Below, in pieces: positions 35,756 through 44,129 of a DNA stretch of 64,000 nucleotides. This DNA comes from Pseudoxanthomonas sp. SL93 (GTDB lineage: Bacteria; Pseudomonadota; Gammaproteobacteria; Xanthomonadales; Xanthomonadaceae): contig NZ_CP113065.1 in NCBI RefSeq assembly GCF_026625825.1, positions 1,550,001 through 1,614,000 of the forward strand, given 5' to 3'. The notes under the pieces are model-generated. The model saw only the letters and a program-made list of their open reading frames with translations. It did not search any database and had not been told where the DNA came from. A program made the translations under genes and the position numbers. Positions within the stretch are counted from its first letter, which is position 1, and each line of letters opens with the position of its first letter.

Positions 35756-36481
35756 GTGGGCGAGAACACGCCGCCATCGATCGACGAATTGCGCCTCTTC
35801 CACACGGGCGACCATCCGTGCGGTTACTGGCCGGACCGTGTCGCGCGCGACCTGGTGCTCGATCCGCGCGACCCGCGCCTGCCGCAGCTGTATCCCAATG
35901 CACTGGGCTGGGGATTCCGCCGCTCCGGCGACATCGTGTATCGCCCGCACTGCAGGCAGTGCCGCGCGTGCGTAGCCGTGCGCATCCCGGTGGCCGACTT
36001 CCGCCCTGACCGCAGCCAGCGCCGTTGCGCCGCGCGCAACGCACGTGTCGAGACCCGCATCGTTGCCGCGCTGCGCACGGACGAGCACCTCGCCCTTTAT
36101 CGCCGTTACCTGGCGGCACGACACCCGCAGGGCGGTATGGACGACCACGGTGCCGTCGAGTTCGATCAGTTCCTGGTCGGCAGCTGGTCGCACGGCCGGT
36201 TCGTCGAGCTGCGGGAAGAGGGCCGGCTGCTGGCCGTCGCGGTGACGGACCTGATTCCCGGCGCGCTGTCCGCGGTGTACACCTTCTACGACCCGGAATG
36301 GGAAACGCGCAGCCTGGGCACGCTGGCCATCCTTCGACAACTGGAATGGGCAAGACGCGAAGGCTTCCACCATCTCTATCTGGGCTACTGGATCGCAGGC
36401 CACCGGAAGATGGACTACAAGTACCGGTTCCAGCCGCTGGAGATGTTCGACGGCCGGCAGTGGCGCCGCGACGGCGCCTGA
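35756..36481 (+). CDS. bpt: Aspartate/glutamate leucyltransferase
   Basis: A 241-residue aminoacyl-tRNA-protein transferase of the Bpt/Ate1 type, which adds leucine to N-terminal Asp/Glu for the N-end-rule pathway. Landmarks: [25 protein letters not shown] followed by [12 protein letters not shown] (three conserved cysteines), [20 protein letters not shown] and [21 protein letters not shown]. The GTG at 35756 fits family length; a TTG at 35750 would overlap the upstream stop. Confidence 0.93.
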   Translation: MGENTPPSIDELRLFHTGDHPCGYWPDRVARDLVLDPRDPRLPQLYPNALGWGFRRSGDIVYRPHCRQCRACVAVRIPVADFRPDRSQRRCAARNARVETRIVAALRTDEHLALYRRYLAARHPQGGMDDHGAVEFDQFLVGSWSHGRFVELREEGRLLAVAVTDLIPGALSAVYTFYDPEWETRSLGTLAILRQLEWARREGFHHLYLGYWIAGHRKMDYKYRFQPLEMFDGRQWRRDGA

Positions 36482-36521
36482 CGCGCATACGACCGTCATG
36501 CCTGCATGGCATCATGCCGGC

Positions 36522-37727
36522 ATGCGCCGACTGATTGCCGCCCTCCCGATGCTCCTTGCCCTGTTCGCCTGCAGCGGCTTCATTCCCCACAGCGACAGCC
36601 ACGGCACCGTGGGGCCCACGCTGCGCGTGGCCACGTACAACACCTCGCTGTACTCCGACGAGGATGGCGGCCTAATCCGCGAACTGGAAGGCGACAGCGC
36701 CCACGCGCGCAAGATCGCCGCGGTGCTGCAGAAGGTGCAGCCCGACCTGGTGTTGTTGAACGAATTCGACTACGACGACGCGCACCGCGCGGCGGACCTG
36801 TTCCAGCAGCGCTATCTGGAAGTGGCGCAGCCCGGCGGCGGCAAGCCCCTGCACTATCGCTACCGCTACCTGGCGCCGGTGAATACCGGCGTGCCCAGCG
36901 GGCTGGACTTGGACAACAACGGCAGCGCGGGTGGCGAAGGCCGCACGCGCGGCAACGACGCCTGGGGTTATGGCCTGCACCCCGGCCAGTACGGCATGCT
37001 GGTGCTGTCGCGCCACCCGATCGATGCCGCGCAGGCGCGCACGTTCCAGCTGCTGCGCTGGAGTACGTTCCCGGGCGCACGCAATCCCGTCGATCCCGCC
37101 TCACGCCGCGACTTCTATTCCGACGTGGCATGGCCGCAGCTGCGGCTGTCATCCAAGTCGCACTGGGATGTGCCGGTGCGCACGCCACAGGGCGTGGTGC
37201 ACTTCCTCGTCGCCCATCCCACGCCGCCGGTATTCGACGGCCCCGAGGACCGCAACGGCCTGCGCAACGCCGACGAGATCCGCCTGTGGCGCGAATACCT
37301 GTCGCCAGGCGACAAGCCGTGGCTCTGCGATGACCAGGGGCGCTGCGGCGGCCTGCCAAGCGAGGCGCGTTTCGTGATCGCGGGCGACCTCAACAACGAT
37401 CCCGTCGATGGCGATGGCCACCACGAGGCCATCATCGAACTGCTGGAGCATCCGCGCGTGATGCGCATGGCCACGCCCCGCAGCGAAGGGGGCGAAGAGA
37501 CGGCGCTCGCCTACGCGGCGAAGGGTTTGCAGCGACGCGGCTCACCCGCCCATGTCACCGGCGATTTCGGCCCGCGCAACGGCGCGATGCGGCTGGACTA
37601 CGTGCTGCCGTCCACCGGCTTCGGCCTGACCGGCAGCGGCGTGTTCTGGCCGAAGAAGGACCACCCGGACGCCGCCATCGCCGATGGCAGCGACCATCAC
37701 TTGGTGTGGGTGGACATCACGCTGTAG
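36522..37727 (+). CDS. Endonuclease/exonuclease/phosphatase-family lipoprotein
   Basis: A 401-residue exported protein with lipobox LFAC near residue 17. The EEP fold shows in VATYNTSLY, LLNEFDYDD, AGDLNNDPVDGDG and the final GSDHHLVWVDI (catalytic Asp-His). A long insert with acidic Gly/Asn residues precedes the GMLVLSRHPI strand. Substrate could be nucleic acid or a phospholipid/phosphodiester. The second of two nearby ATGs (36522) gives the cleaner signal. Its last 11 bases overlap the convergent small gene. Confidence 0.85.
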   Translation: MRRLIAALPMLLALFACSGFIPHSDSHGTVGPTLRVATYNTSLYSDEDGGLIRELEGDSAHARKIAAVLQKVQPDLVLLNEFDYDDAHRAADLFQQRYLEVAQPGGGKPLHYRYRYLAPVNTGVPSGLDLDNNGSAGGEGRTRGNDAWGYGLHPGQYGMLVLSRHPIDAAQARTFQLLRWSTFPGARNPVDPASRRDFYSDVAWPQLRLSSKSHWDVPVRTPQGVVHFLVAHPTPPVFDGPEDRNGLRNADEIRLWREYLSPGDKPWLCDDQGRCGGLPSEARFVIAGDLNNDPVDGDGHHEAIIELLEHPRVMRMATPRSEGGEETALAYAAKGLQRRGSPAHVTGDFGPRNGAMRLDYVLPSTGFGLTGSGVFWPKKDHPDAAIADGSDHHLVWVDITL

Positions 37728-38022
37728 CCGGCGCCGTCGGCGCGGCCACCATCCGTGGCCCGAAACCGAACACCGCTTCGTTCTGCGCCGACACGATCAT
37801 GCGGATCATGCTGCCGGGCACCATCAGTTCGACCTGCACCTCGTGGCCTTCCGCGTCCTTGCCCACCAGCGTCATCTCGGTGAACGCGCCACCGGTGTCG
37901 ATCTCCTTGCAGAAGATGTGCGGGCCGTCGGGCTGGCCGGTCAGATAGGGCTTGATCGCCTCGCCCAGTGCTTCCAGTGCCTGCGGGAAGAAGAACACGG
38001 CATAGCCGGTGTTTCCATTCAT
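37717..38022 (-). CDS. Conserved hypothetical small protein
   Basis: A 101-residue soluble protein beginning MNGNTGYAVFFFPQALEALG, with KEIDTGGAFTEMTLVG in the middle and an Ala/Pro tail. I do not recognise a family. Its stop lies inside the 3' end of the convergent lipoprotein gene, and 10 bases separate its start from the purT stop on the same strand, so it is probably the second gene of a purT operon. Confidence 0.7.
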   Translation of the reverse strand: MNGNTGYAVFFFPQALEALGEAIKPYLTGQPDGPHIFCKEIDTGGAFTEMTLVGKDAEGHEVQVELMVPGSMIRMIVSAQNEAVFGFGPRMVAAPTAPATA

Positions 38023-38032
38023 GGGGTACGAC

Positions 38033-39217
38033 CTAGAGGAGTTCGATGGTGATGGCAGCGGCGGCATCGCGTGCCACCGCTCGCGCGGCGTCGGTGTCTT
38101 CCGCGCGCGCCAGCGTCACGCCGACGCGGCGATGGCCTTCCACGCGCGGCTTGCCGAACAGGCGCAATGCGCTGTCGGGTGCCTGCAGCGCGCCTTCCAC
38201 GTTGCCGAACACGGGAACGCCATGGCCATGCGCCAGCATCGCGCACGATGCCGATGGACCGTTGTGGCGGATGGTCGGGATGGGCAGGCCGAGGATGGCA
38301 CGCGCGTGCAGCGCGAACTCGCTGAGGTCCTGCGACACCAGCGTCACCAGGCCGGTGTCGTGCGGGCGCGGCGAAACCTCGCTGAACCACACGTCGTCTC
38401 CCTTCACGAACAGCTCCACGCCGAACAGGCCCCATCCCCCCAGGTCATCCGTCACCGCGCGTGCGATCTGCTGCGCGCGCTCCAGCGCGCGCGCCGACAT
38501 GGGCTGCGGCTGCCAGCTTTCGCGGTAGTCGCCGTCCTTCTGCCAATGGCCGATCGGGTCGCAGAACGAAGTGCCGGCCGCATGGCGCACGGTCAGCAGC
38601 GTGATCTCATAGTCGAAGTCGATAAAGCCTTCCACGATGCAACGGCCCGCGCCGGCACGGCCACCCGTCTGGGCGTAGTCCCACGCCGCGTCGATGTCGG
38701 CCTGCGTGCGCAACGTGCTCTGGCCCTTGCCCGACGAGGACATCACCGGCTTGACCACGCAGGGCAGGCCGATGTCCGCCACCGCGGCACGGTACTGGTC
38801 GGCGGTGTCGACGAAGCGATAAGGCGAGGTCGGCAGGCCCAGCGTCTCGGCCGCCAACCGGCGGATGCCTTCACGGTCCATCGTCAAGCGCGCCGCGCGC
38901 GCGGTGGGAATGACGCGTGCCGCGCCTTCGGCTTCCAGCGCCACCAGGGTTTCGGTGTGGATGGCTTCGATTTCCGGGACGACCAGGTGCGGCTTCTCCT
39001 GCGCGATGAGCGCGCGGATCGCGGCGGGGTCCAGCATGTCCAGCACGTGCGACCGGTGCGCCACCTGCATGGCGGGCGCGTCGGCGTAGCGGTCGGCCGC
39101 GATGACCTCCACGCCAAGCCGCTGCAGCTCGAGGGCCACTTCCTTGCCCAGTTCGCCTGACCCCAGCAGCAGGACGCGGGTGGCATGGGGAGAAAGCGGA
39201 GTGCCCAGGGTGGTCAT
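38033..39217 (-). CDS. purT: Formate-dependent phosphoribosylglycinamide formyltransferase
   Basis: ATP-grasp enzyme of 394 residues that formylates GAR using formate and ATP in purine synthesis. Landmarks: [22 protein letters not shown] near the start, [17 protein letters not shown] (P-loop of the ATP-grasp), [15 protein letters not shown], and [16 protein letters not shown]. The ATG at 39217 matches the usual start ([10 protein letters not shown]). Confidence 0.96.
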   Translation of the reverse strand: MTTLGTPLSPHATRVLLLGSGELGKEVALELQRLGVEVIAADRYADAPAMQVAHRSHVLDMLDPAAIRALIAQEKPHLVVPEIEAIHTETLVALEAEGAARVIPTARAARLTMDREGIRRLAAETLGLPTSPYRFVDTADQYRAAVADIGLPCVVKPVMSSSGKGQSTLRTQADIDAAWDYAQTGGRAGAGRCIVEGFIDFDYEITLLTVRHAAGTSFCDPIGHWQKDGDYRESWQPQPMSARALERAQQIARAVTDDLGGWGLFGVELFVKGDDVWFSEVSPRPHDTGLVTLVSQDLSEFALHARAILGLPIPTIRHNGPSASCAMLAHGHGVPVFGNVEGALQAPDSALRLFGKPRVEGHRRVGVTLARAEDTDAARAVARDAAAAITIELL

Positions 39218-39285
39218 GCGCGGTGTTCCGGGGAAGGAGGGGCGCCAGTTTACCGGGCCTGCCGACGGACGGCGGCTAGAGGCCA

Positions 39286-39313
39286 TTGACATCTGATATC
39301 AAATTGATATCTT
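39286..39313 (+). promoter_or_regulatory. Promoter of the SPFH operon with phased TGATATC repeats
   Basis: A consensus -35 TTGACA (39286-39291) and a -10-like TATCTT (39308-39313) are 16 bases apart. TGATATC occurs at 39294 and 39305, exactly 11 bases apart, with a one-mismatch copy TGACATC at 39287. Same-face half-sites inside the promoter are what an Arc-type repressor would bind, and an Arc-like gene is the third in the operon. Autoregulation is inferred. Confidence 0.6.
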
Positions 39314-39338
39314 TCAATCTCAACCAAGGGGATATGCC

Positions 39339-40202
39339 ATGAGAGAGAACGCGAAGTCGTCGCTGCCCGGAATTCCGGTCCTGCTGGGGGTGCTGCTGCT
39401 GGCCTTGGGGGCCCTTGCCATCTTCATCATGTCCGCCGCCAACAAGCAGCCGGCCGGCCTGGTGCTGGGCGTCCTGCTCGGCGCCACCGCCCTCTTCATC
39501 ATGGCCGGGCTGTACAAGCTGGAGCCCAACCAGTCCGCCGTGCTCAGCCTGTTCGGCAAGTACGTGGGCACGGTGAAGGACAACGGCCTGCGCTGGAACA
39601 ACGTCTTCTTCACCAAGAAGAAGATCTCCCTGCGCATCCGCAATTTCGAGAGCAGCCGCCTGAAGGTCAACGAGCTGGATGGCAGTCCCATCGAGATCGC
39701 GGCGGTGATCGTGTGGCAGGTCGTGGATTCGGCCGAAGCGGTCTTCAACGTCGACGACTACGAGAGCTTCGTGCACATCCAGTCGGAGTCGGCCCTGCGC
39801 GCGATGGCGTCCAGCTATCCCTACGACCAGCATGAAGAAGGCCAGATCGCGCTGCGCAGCCATCCGCAGGAGATCTCGCAGCACCTGCAGGAACAGATCG
39901 CGGAACGTCTTGGCCGTGCCGGCGTGGACGTCATCGAAGCGCGCATCAGCCACCTGGCCTACGCGCCGGAAATCGCCCAGGCCATGCTGCAGCGCCAGCA
40001 GGCCAATGCGGTGATCGCCGCACGCACCCGCATCGTCGCCGGCGCGGTCGGCATGGTGGAGATGGCCTTGGCCGAGTTGCAGAAGAACGACGTGGTCAAG
40101 CTGGACGAGGAGCGCAAGGCGCAGATGGTCAGCAACCTGCTGGTGGTGCTGTGTGGCGAGCGCGGCACGCAGCCCATCGTCAACACCGGTTCCATCTACT
40201 GA
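39339..40202 (+). CDS. SPFH (band 7)/stomatin-like membrane protein
   Basis: A 287-residue protein with two N-terminal hydrophobic segments (about 8-30 and 35-55), then an SPFH domain: ANKQPAG linker, [46 protein letters not shown], and [19 protein letters not shown]. The C-terminal third is Ala/Gln/Glu-rich and likely coiled ([20 protein letters not shown]). SPFH proteins form membrane microdomain cages. It begins a four- to five-gene cluster with overlapping starts. The ATG follows AAGGGGA. Confidence 0.9.
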   Translation: MRENAKSSLPGIPVLLGVLLLALGALAIFIMSAANKQPAGLVLGVLLGATALFIMAGLYKLEPNQSAVLSLFGKYVGTVKDNGLRWNNVFFTKKKISLRIRNFESSRLKVNELDGSPIEIAAVIVWQVVDSAEAVFNVDDYESFVHIQSESALRAMASSYPYDQHEEGQIALRSHPQEISQHLQEQIAERLGRAGVDVIEARISHLAYAPEIAQAMLQRQQANAVIAARTRIVAGAVGMVEMALAELQKNDVVKLDEERKAQMVSNLLVVLCGERGTQPIVNTGSIY

Positions 40203-40215
40203 GCCGGCAAGCGCC

Positions 40216-40488
40216 ATGCATGCGCTCGCGCCCCTGCTTCTCGCCGCCTCCGGCCTTCCCGCCCTGCTCGTCGGTGCATGGGTCGGCCGTTCCGGTAATG
40301 TCCGCTCACGCGGCATGGCGCTGCACTGGGTGATGATCGGGCTGGCCATGCAGGCCGGCGCCGTGGGCATCTACGTCAGCGAGGATGGTCGGCAGGTACG
40401 CGGCATCGTGATCGCGATGGTGGTACTGGTGAATGCACTGATCGCATCCATGGCGTGGCAGCTCCACCGCAACAGGAAAAACCGGTGA
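40216..40488 (+). CDS. Small two- or three-helix membrane protein
   Basis: A 90-residue hydrophobic protein: helices about 4-22, 33-52 and 61-80, with a basic end (HRNRKNR). No recognised family. It lies 13 bases after the SPFH gene and its stop overlaps the next start (GTGA). Context suggests a partner of the SPFH protein. Confidence 0.7.
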   Translation: MHALAPLLLAASGLPALLVGAWVGRSGNVRSRGMALHWVMIGLAMQAGAVGIYVSEDGRQVRGIVIAMVVLVNALIASMAWQLHRNRKNR

Positions 40489-40682
40489 GCGAGAAGCAGG
40501 ACAAGAAGGCCTATCCGCTGCGCATCAGTGCCGACGTACTGGCGGCGGTGCAGCGGTGGTCGGACGACGAACTGCGGTCGCTCAACGCGCAGATCGAATA
40601 CGTACTGCGCGATGCGCTGCGCAAGGCTGGGCGGCTGCCGAAGGGCGGCACGCCGGGAACCGAGGAAAAGGAATCGCCATGA
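40485..40682 (+). CDS. Arc-like ribbon-helix-helix DNA-binding protein
   Basis: A 65-residue protein: KAYPLRISADVLAAVQRWSDD then LRSLNAQIEYVLRDALRKAG, the Arc/MetJ strand-helix-helix pattern ending in a basic helix. GTG start overlaps the upstream stop. Likely binds the phased TGATATC repeats in the operon promoter and represses it. Confidence 0.8.
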   Translation: MSEKQDKKAYPLRISADVLAAVQRWSDDELRSLNAQIEYVLRDALRKAGRLPKGGTPGTEEKESP

Positions 40683-40858
40683 GCCATCGCTGGACCCATA
40701 AAGTCATCGAGATCCCCTACAAGATGTTCGCCGGAAAACTCACCGACCGGATCCAGCAGGAACTGGACAAGATGAGCGCCCAAGGATGGGAACTGGTGAG
40801 CACCCTGTACATCGAACATGAAGTCGCCGTGCGCCTGTTCTTCAGGAAACCCGCCTGA
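40679..40858 (+). CDS. DUF4177-like small protein
   Basis: A 59-residue protein (WTHKVIEIPYKMFAGKLTDR; LDKMSAQGWELVSTLYIEHE). The GWELV core is typical of DUF4177. ATG overlaps the Arc-like stop (ATGA), so it belongs to the same operon. Function unknown. Confidence 0.75.
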   Translation: MSHRWTHKVIEIPYKMFAGKLTDRIQQELDKMSAQGWELVSTLYIEHEVAVRLFFRKPA

Positions 40859-40883
40859 CACCGCCTTACGCAAGGAGCTCCCG

Positions 40884-41429
40884 ATGCAGCACCCGCAGGA
40901 ATTCCCCGTCGCGCCGCCCCCACCCCACACGTCGTGGTGGCTATGGCTGCCCATGCTGCTCGCGGCTGGCGCGGTGATCGTGGCGATGACGATGGAATCG
41001 CGGACGCCGCCGCCGCTGGCGGGATGGCTGGCCATTCCGTTCGTGGGGCTGGTCGGCATCGTGCTGACGTTCGCACTGCGCCGTCGCCGGATCGTGCTGG
41101 ACAACCGCGAACTGCAGGTCAGCGCGACCTTCTATACGAAGACGCTGGTGCTGGAGGCCATCGACCTGGACAAGGCCCGCGTGGTCAGTCTGGAGGAGCA
41201 CACCGAACTCAAGCCGGGCCTGAAGACCAATGGCTTCGGCCTGCCAGGGTTCCAGGCCGGGCATTTCCGCCTGCGCAACCTCACCAAGGCCTTCTGCCTG
41301 ATCACCGACCGCAGCCGCGTGCTTGCATTGCCGCTGCGGGATGGGGGCCTTGTCCTGCTGAGCCCCGCGCGGCCCGCGGACCTGCTGGCGCGCCTGCGTG
41401 AACTGGCGGTACCGGCCCCCCGTCGCTAA
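40884..41429 (+). CDS. Membrane protein with a PH-like domain
   Basis: A 181-residue protein: two helices (about 17-37 and 47-66), a basic RRRR, then a beta-rich region (IVLDNRELQVSATFYTKTLV; FRLRNLTKAFCLITDRSRVL) resembling bacterial PH domains. The ATG follows AAGGAGCTC. 25 bases after the DUF4177 gene; may be the operon's last member. No known function. Confidence 0.7.
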   Translation: MQHPQEFPVAPPPPHTSWWLWLPMLLAAGAVIVAMTMESRTPPPLAGWLAIPFVGLVGIVLTFALRRRRIVLDNRELQVSATFYTKTLVLEAIDLDKARVVSLEEHTELKPGLKTNGFGLPGFQAGHFRLRNLTKAFCLITDRSRVLALPLRDGGLVLLSPARPADLLARLRELAVPAPRR

Positions 41430-41433
41430 GCTG
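41428..41433 (+). promoter_or_regulatory. Candidate -10 for a leaderless transcript
   Basis: TAAGCT overlaps the preceding stop codon region and ends 5 bases before the ATG at 41439; no ribosome site is present. Confidence 0.42.
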
Positions 41434-41438
41434 GCGGC

Positions 41439-42263
41439 ATGCCGCACTCGCACGCCATTCCGCTGAAATCCTTCCTGCTCAATACCGCACGGATCGAACT
41501 CTGGCCCGCCAAGCTGCTGAGTGCACGCACCAATGCCGACGCGCGCGCGCTGAGCCGGGCGCATACGGTACTGCGCCGCAAGCGCGATGGCCGCTACCTC
41601 GCGGCAGTGATGTCGCAGGGCGTGCTGCCGCTGCAACCGCGGCTTGTGCACGAGCCCGGCATCGAGGCCGCGCTGGATGCGATGGATGCACTGGATACCA
41701 CGCGCGGCTTCGACATCGATGCCGCCGGCGAGCTGCCGCTGGACAGCCTGCTGGAACGACTGGACGTGCTGGGACTGGATGAAGCGTATGGCGACCGCAC
41801 CGGCCTGTCCCTGGTCGCGGAACCCGCGGCGCTGGCGCTGGCCGGCTTCGACCGTTATCGCCGCCCGCTCTGGCTGACCCTCGCCAGCGCACGTGCATGG
41901 AACGCCATGCGACGCAGCGCGACGAAGGACGGGATAACGCTGGAGGCGATCTCCGGCTACCGCAGCCACGATTACCAACTGGGCATCTTCGAACGGAAAC
42001 TGGCGCGCGGCCAGACCGTCGACCAGATCCTGACGGTCAATGCGGCGCCCGGCTACAGCGAACACCACAGCGGCCAGGCACTCGACATCGGCACCCCGGG
42101 CGAACCGCCGGCCGAGGAATCGTTCGAACAGACGCCGGCATTCGCGTGGCTCACGCGCCACGCGGGGGACTTCGGTTTCGTGATGAGTTATCCGCGCGAC
42201 AATGCGTTCGGCATCATCTACGAGCCATGGCACTGGTATTACGCGGGTAACAACGCCTCTTGA
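41439..42263 (+). CDS. M15-family D-Ala-D-Ala carboxypeptidase-like protein
   Basis: A 274-residue protein; the C-terminal 110 residues are a VanY/M15 zinc peptidase: ISGYRSHDYQ, YSEHHSGQALDIGTPG (His and Asp ligands), and YEPWHWYYAG (Glu and His). The N-terminal half (residues 1-150) is not recognised and has no signal peptide, unusual for a wall enzyme; export may be indirect or the substrate cytoplasmic peptides. Confidence 0.85.
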   Translation: MPHSHAIPLKSFLLNTARIELWPAKLLSARTNADARALSRAHTVLRRKRDGRYLAAVMSQGVLPLQPRLVHEPGIEAALDAMDALDTTRGFDIDAAGELPLDSLLERLDVLGLDEAYGDRTGLSLVAEPAALALAGFDRYRRPLWLTLASARAWNAMRRSATKDGITLEAISGYRSHDYQLGIFERKLARGQTVDQILTVNAAPGYSEHHSGQALDIGTPGEPPAEESFEQTPAFAWLTRHAGDFGFVMSYPRDNAFGIIYEPWHWYYAGNNAS

Positions 42264-42382
42264 CGCTACGACGGCCCTGGCCCACGCTCGGCGTCGGGGA
42301 CCCTTGAGAACGCCTTTCACGCCTGTCGGCGCGAAACGGCTGCATGGCCCCTCCTTGTCCACATCGCGCCAGGAAGCGGGCC

Positions 42383-42889
42383 ATGAATTCCTCCAATCCA
42401 TATGAAAGTCCGTCGGTAGCCGTCTTGGATGCACGGCAGCCACTCGAGCGCGACATCCCGGAAGAAATCTCACGACCGATAAAGCACGGCTGGATCGCTG
42501 CGTGCGTCTCCGCGACCATGACCCTGCTGGTCACCCTGCTCGCCCTGAAGAGCAGCACGGAAAATTCCTACGTCGACGCCTGGAACCTCATGGACGTCGC
42601 GCTGATTGCCCTGTTCGCCCTGGGCATCTACAAGCGGAGTCGCACCGCAGCGACCCTCATGCTGGTCTACTTCGTGCTCTCCAAGATTCTGATGATGATG
42701 GAGACCGGCATGCCGTCTGGCCTGGTGCTCGGCCTGGTGTTCACCATCTTCTATTTCCGCGCGATGACCGCGACCTTCCGCTACCACGCTTTCGTCAAGC
42801 AGTGGCGCCGGAACCCGCCTGCTCCCCGGCGCTCGCTGAGCGAGGACCCGCTGTTCGCTGCAAAAGCTACTGACAACAACGCGCCCTGA
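42383..42889 (+). CDS. Hypothetical membrane protein
   Basis: A 168-residue protein starting MNSSNPYESP, a leader common to a family of small membrane proteins, with about four helices between residues 40 and 135 and a polar C-terminus (WRRNPPAPRRSLSEDPLF). The ATG follows AGGAAG. No function known. Confidence 0.7.
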   Translation: MNSSNPYESPSVAVLDARQPLERDIPEEISRPIKHGWIAACVSATMTLLVTLLALKSSTENSYVDAWNLMDVALIALFALGIYKRSRTAATLMLVYFVLSKILMMMETGMPSGLVLGLVFTIFYFRAMTATFRYHAFVKQWRRNPPAPRRSLSEDPLFAAKATDNNAP

Positions 42890-42936
42890 GCGCGTAGCTC
42901 AAGCGTCACCGACCGGCAGTCCACGGGTGCGCTGAC

Positions 42937-43611
42937 TCAATCCTGCGAACGCTTCGTCGCCGTCTTGGCCTCGGTACCGAAGTCGGCGATGCGCCACAGG
43001 TACTGGCTGGCGTAGGTGCGATAAGGACCCCATTTCTCGCCGCGCGCCAGCAGCTCCTTCGGTGTCGGCATGACCTCCTGCTTGTCGACGAACTGCGCAC
43101 CCTTGCGGATGCCCAGGTCATCGATGGGCAATACATCGGGCCGCCCCAGCCGGAACATCAGCATCATCTCCACCGTCCAGCGCCCGATGCCGCGGATGGG
43201 CACCAGCGCCGCGACGATCTCGTCTTCGTGCATCGTGCACATCTGCCGCAGCGTGGGGATTTCGCCGCGCTGCTCGCGCGCCGCCAGGTCGCGCAGGGCG
43301 AGCGACTTGTTGCCCGATACGCCGCAGGCACGCAGCGCCGCGTCATCGATGCGGCCCAAGGTATCGAAATGCAGCCGCGTGCTGCCGATGGCGGCCTCGA
43401 CACGCCCGACGATGGTGGCCGCGGCCTTGCCGCTGAGCTGCTGGTAGAGGATGGCGCGTGCCAGCGCGTCCACCGGGTCGAAGGTCTTCTTCCAGGTGGG
43501 TTGCGGTTCGATGTAGCCGATCCGCTTCATCCAGGTGCCCAGCTTGCGATCGCGCCGGGTCAGGTGGTCCCAGGCCTGTTCGGTATCGAAGCCGCGCGCG
43601 TGGCGTGGCAT
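42937..43611 (-). CDS. DNA-3-methyladenine glycosylase II-like (HhH-GPD)
   Basis: A 224-residue base-excision glycosylase. The helix-hairpin-helix GIGRWTVEMM (about 141-150) and the catalytic aspartate in LPIDDLGIRKG (D164 or D165) are clear; ILYQQLSGKAAATI is the family's N-terminal helix. It removes alkylated purines from DNA. Short like yeast Mag1/Mpg2 types, lacking the AlkA N-terminal domain. Five bases downstream of a DUF423 gene. Confidence 0.9.
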   Translation of the reverse strand: MPRHARGFDTEQAWDHLTRRDRKLGTWMKRIGYIEPQPTWKKTFDPVDALARAILYQQLSGKAAATIVGRVEAAIGSTRLHFDTLGRIDDAALRACGVSGNKSLALRDLAAREQRGEIPTLRQMCTMHEDEIVAALVPIRGIGRWTVEMMLMFRLGRPDVLPIDDLGIRKGAQFVDKQEVMPTPKELLARGEKWGPYRTYASQYLWRIADFGTEAKTATKRSQD

Positions 43612-43615
43612 GGCG

Positions 43616-43981
43616 TCAGCGCCGCACCGCGTCGATCGCCCACACCACCCACCCCGCCATCAGCAGGATGCCGCCCGCGGGCGCCAGCAACGACGACATG
43701 CCCGCGAGCACCTTGAGCGACAGGCTGCCGGCGAACAGCAGCGTGCCCAGCAGCAAGGCATACAGGCCCGTCTTGCCCATGCGGCGCACGGTACCGGCCG
43801 TCAGCGCCGCCAATGCCAGACCATGGCCGAAGGCGAACATCGCCGCGGTCTGCAGGTTGGCCTGCGCCTGCCCTTCCGCGCCGTGCGAGGCATAGGCGGA
43901 CAGCCCGACCGCCATCGCGGCCAGCACGCCGCCGCACAGGGCGAGGAAGGAGGGTTTGCGTTGGCGGCGATCGTAGTTCAT
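43616..43981 (-). CDS. DUF423 membrane protein
   Basis: A 121-residue protein with four helices: FLALCGGVLAAMAVGLSAYASHG, FAFGHGLALAALTAG and PAGGILLMAGWVVWAI carry the DUF423 pattern (AxGAxxxHG; GG..L..GW). No activity known. Probably co-transcribed with the glycosylase. Confidence 0.85.
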   Translation of the reverse strand: MNYDRRQRKPSFLALCGGVLAAMAVGLSAYASHGAEGQAQANLQTAAMFAFGHGLALAALTAGTVRRMGKTGLYALLLGTLLFAGSLSLKVLAGMSSLLAPAGGILLMAGWVVWAIDAVRR

Positions 43982-44064
43982 CAGCACGGGAGGCCTCGGG
44001 GAAGGACCGGCATCCTGCCAGGCGGCGGAAGAAGAGCGGAGCGGGTTTGCAGTAGCGGAAATGC

Positions 44065-44089
44065 AACGCGCCGCATGAAGCGGCGCGTT
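44065..44089 (-). terminator. Terminator-like stem after the SRPBCC gene
   Basis: A perfect 10-base stem AACGCGCCGC / GCGGCGCGTT with a 5-base loop, 41 bases past the SRPBCC stop. The minus-strand tail (GCATTT) is only partly T-rich. Confidence 0.6.
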
Positions 44090-44129
44090 GGGGACACATT
44101 CGGCATCACGGACTGGTGTCCGCGCCGCG

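Noticed and set aside
35016..36602. Upstream extension of the EF-hand reading frame
   Set aside because: The signal peptide and AGGAGAAC ribosome site fix the start at 35015; the extension runs antisense to bpt and the PAP2-like gene.
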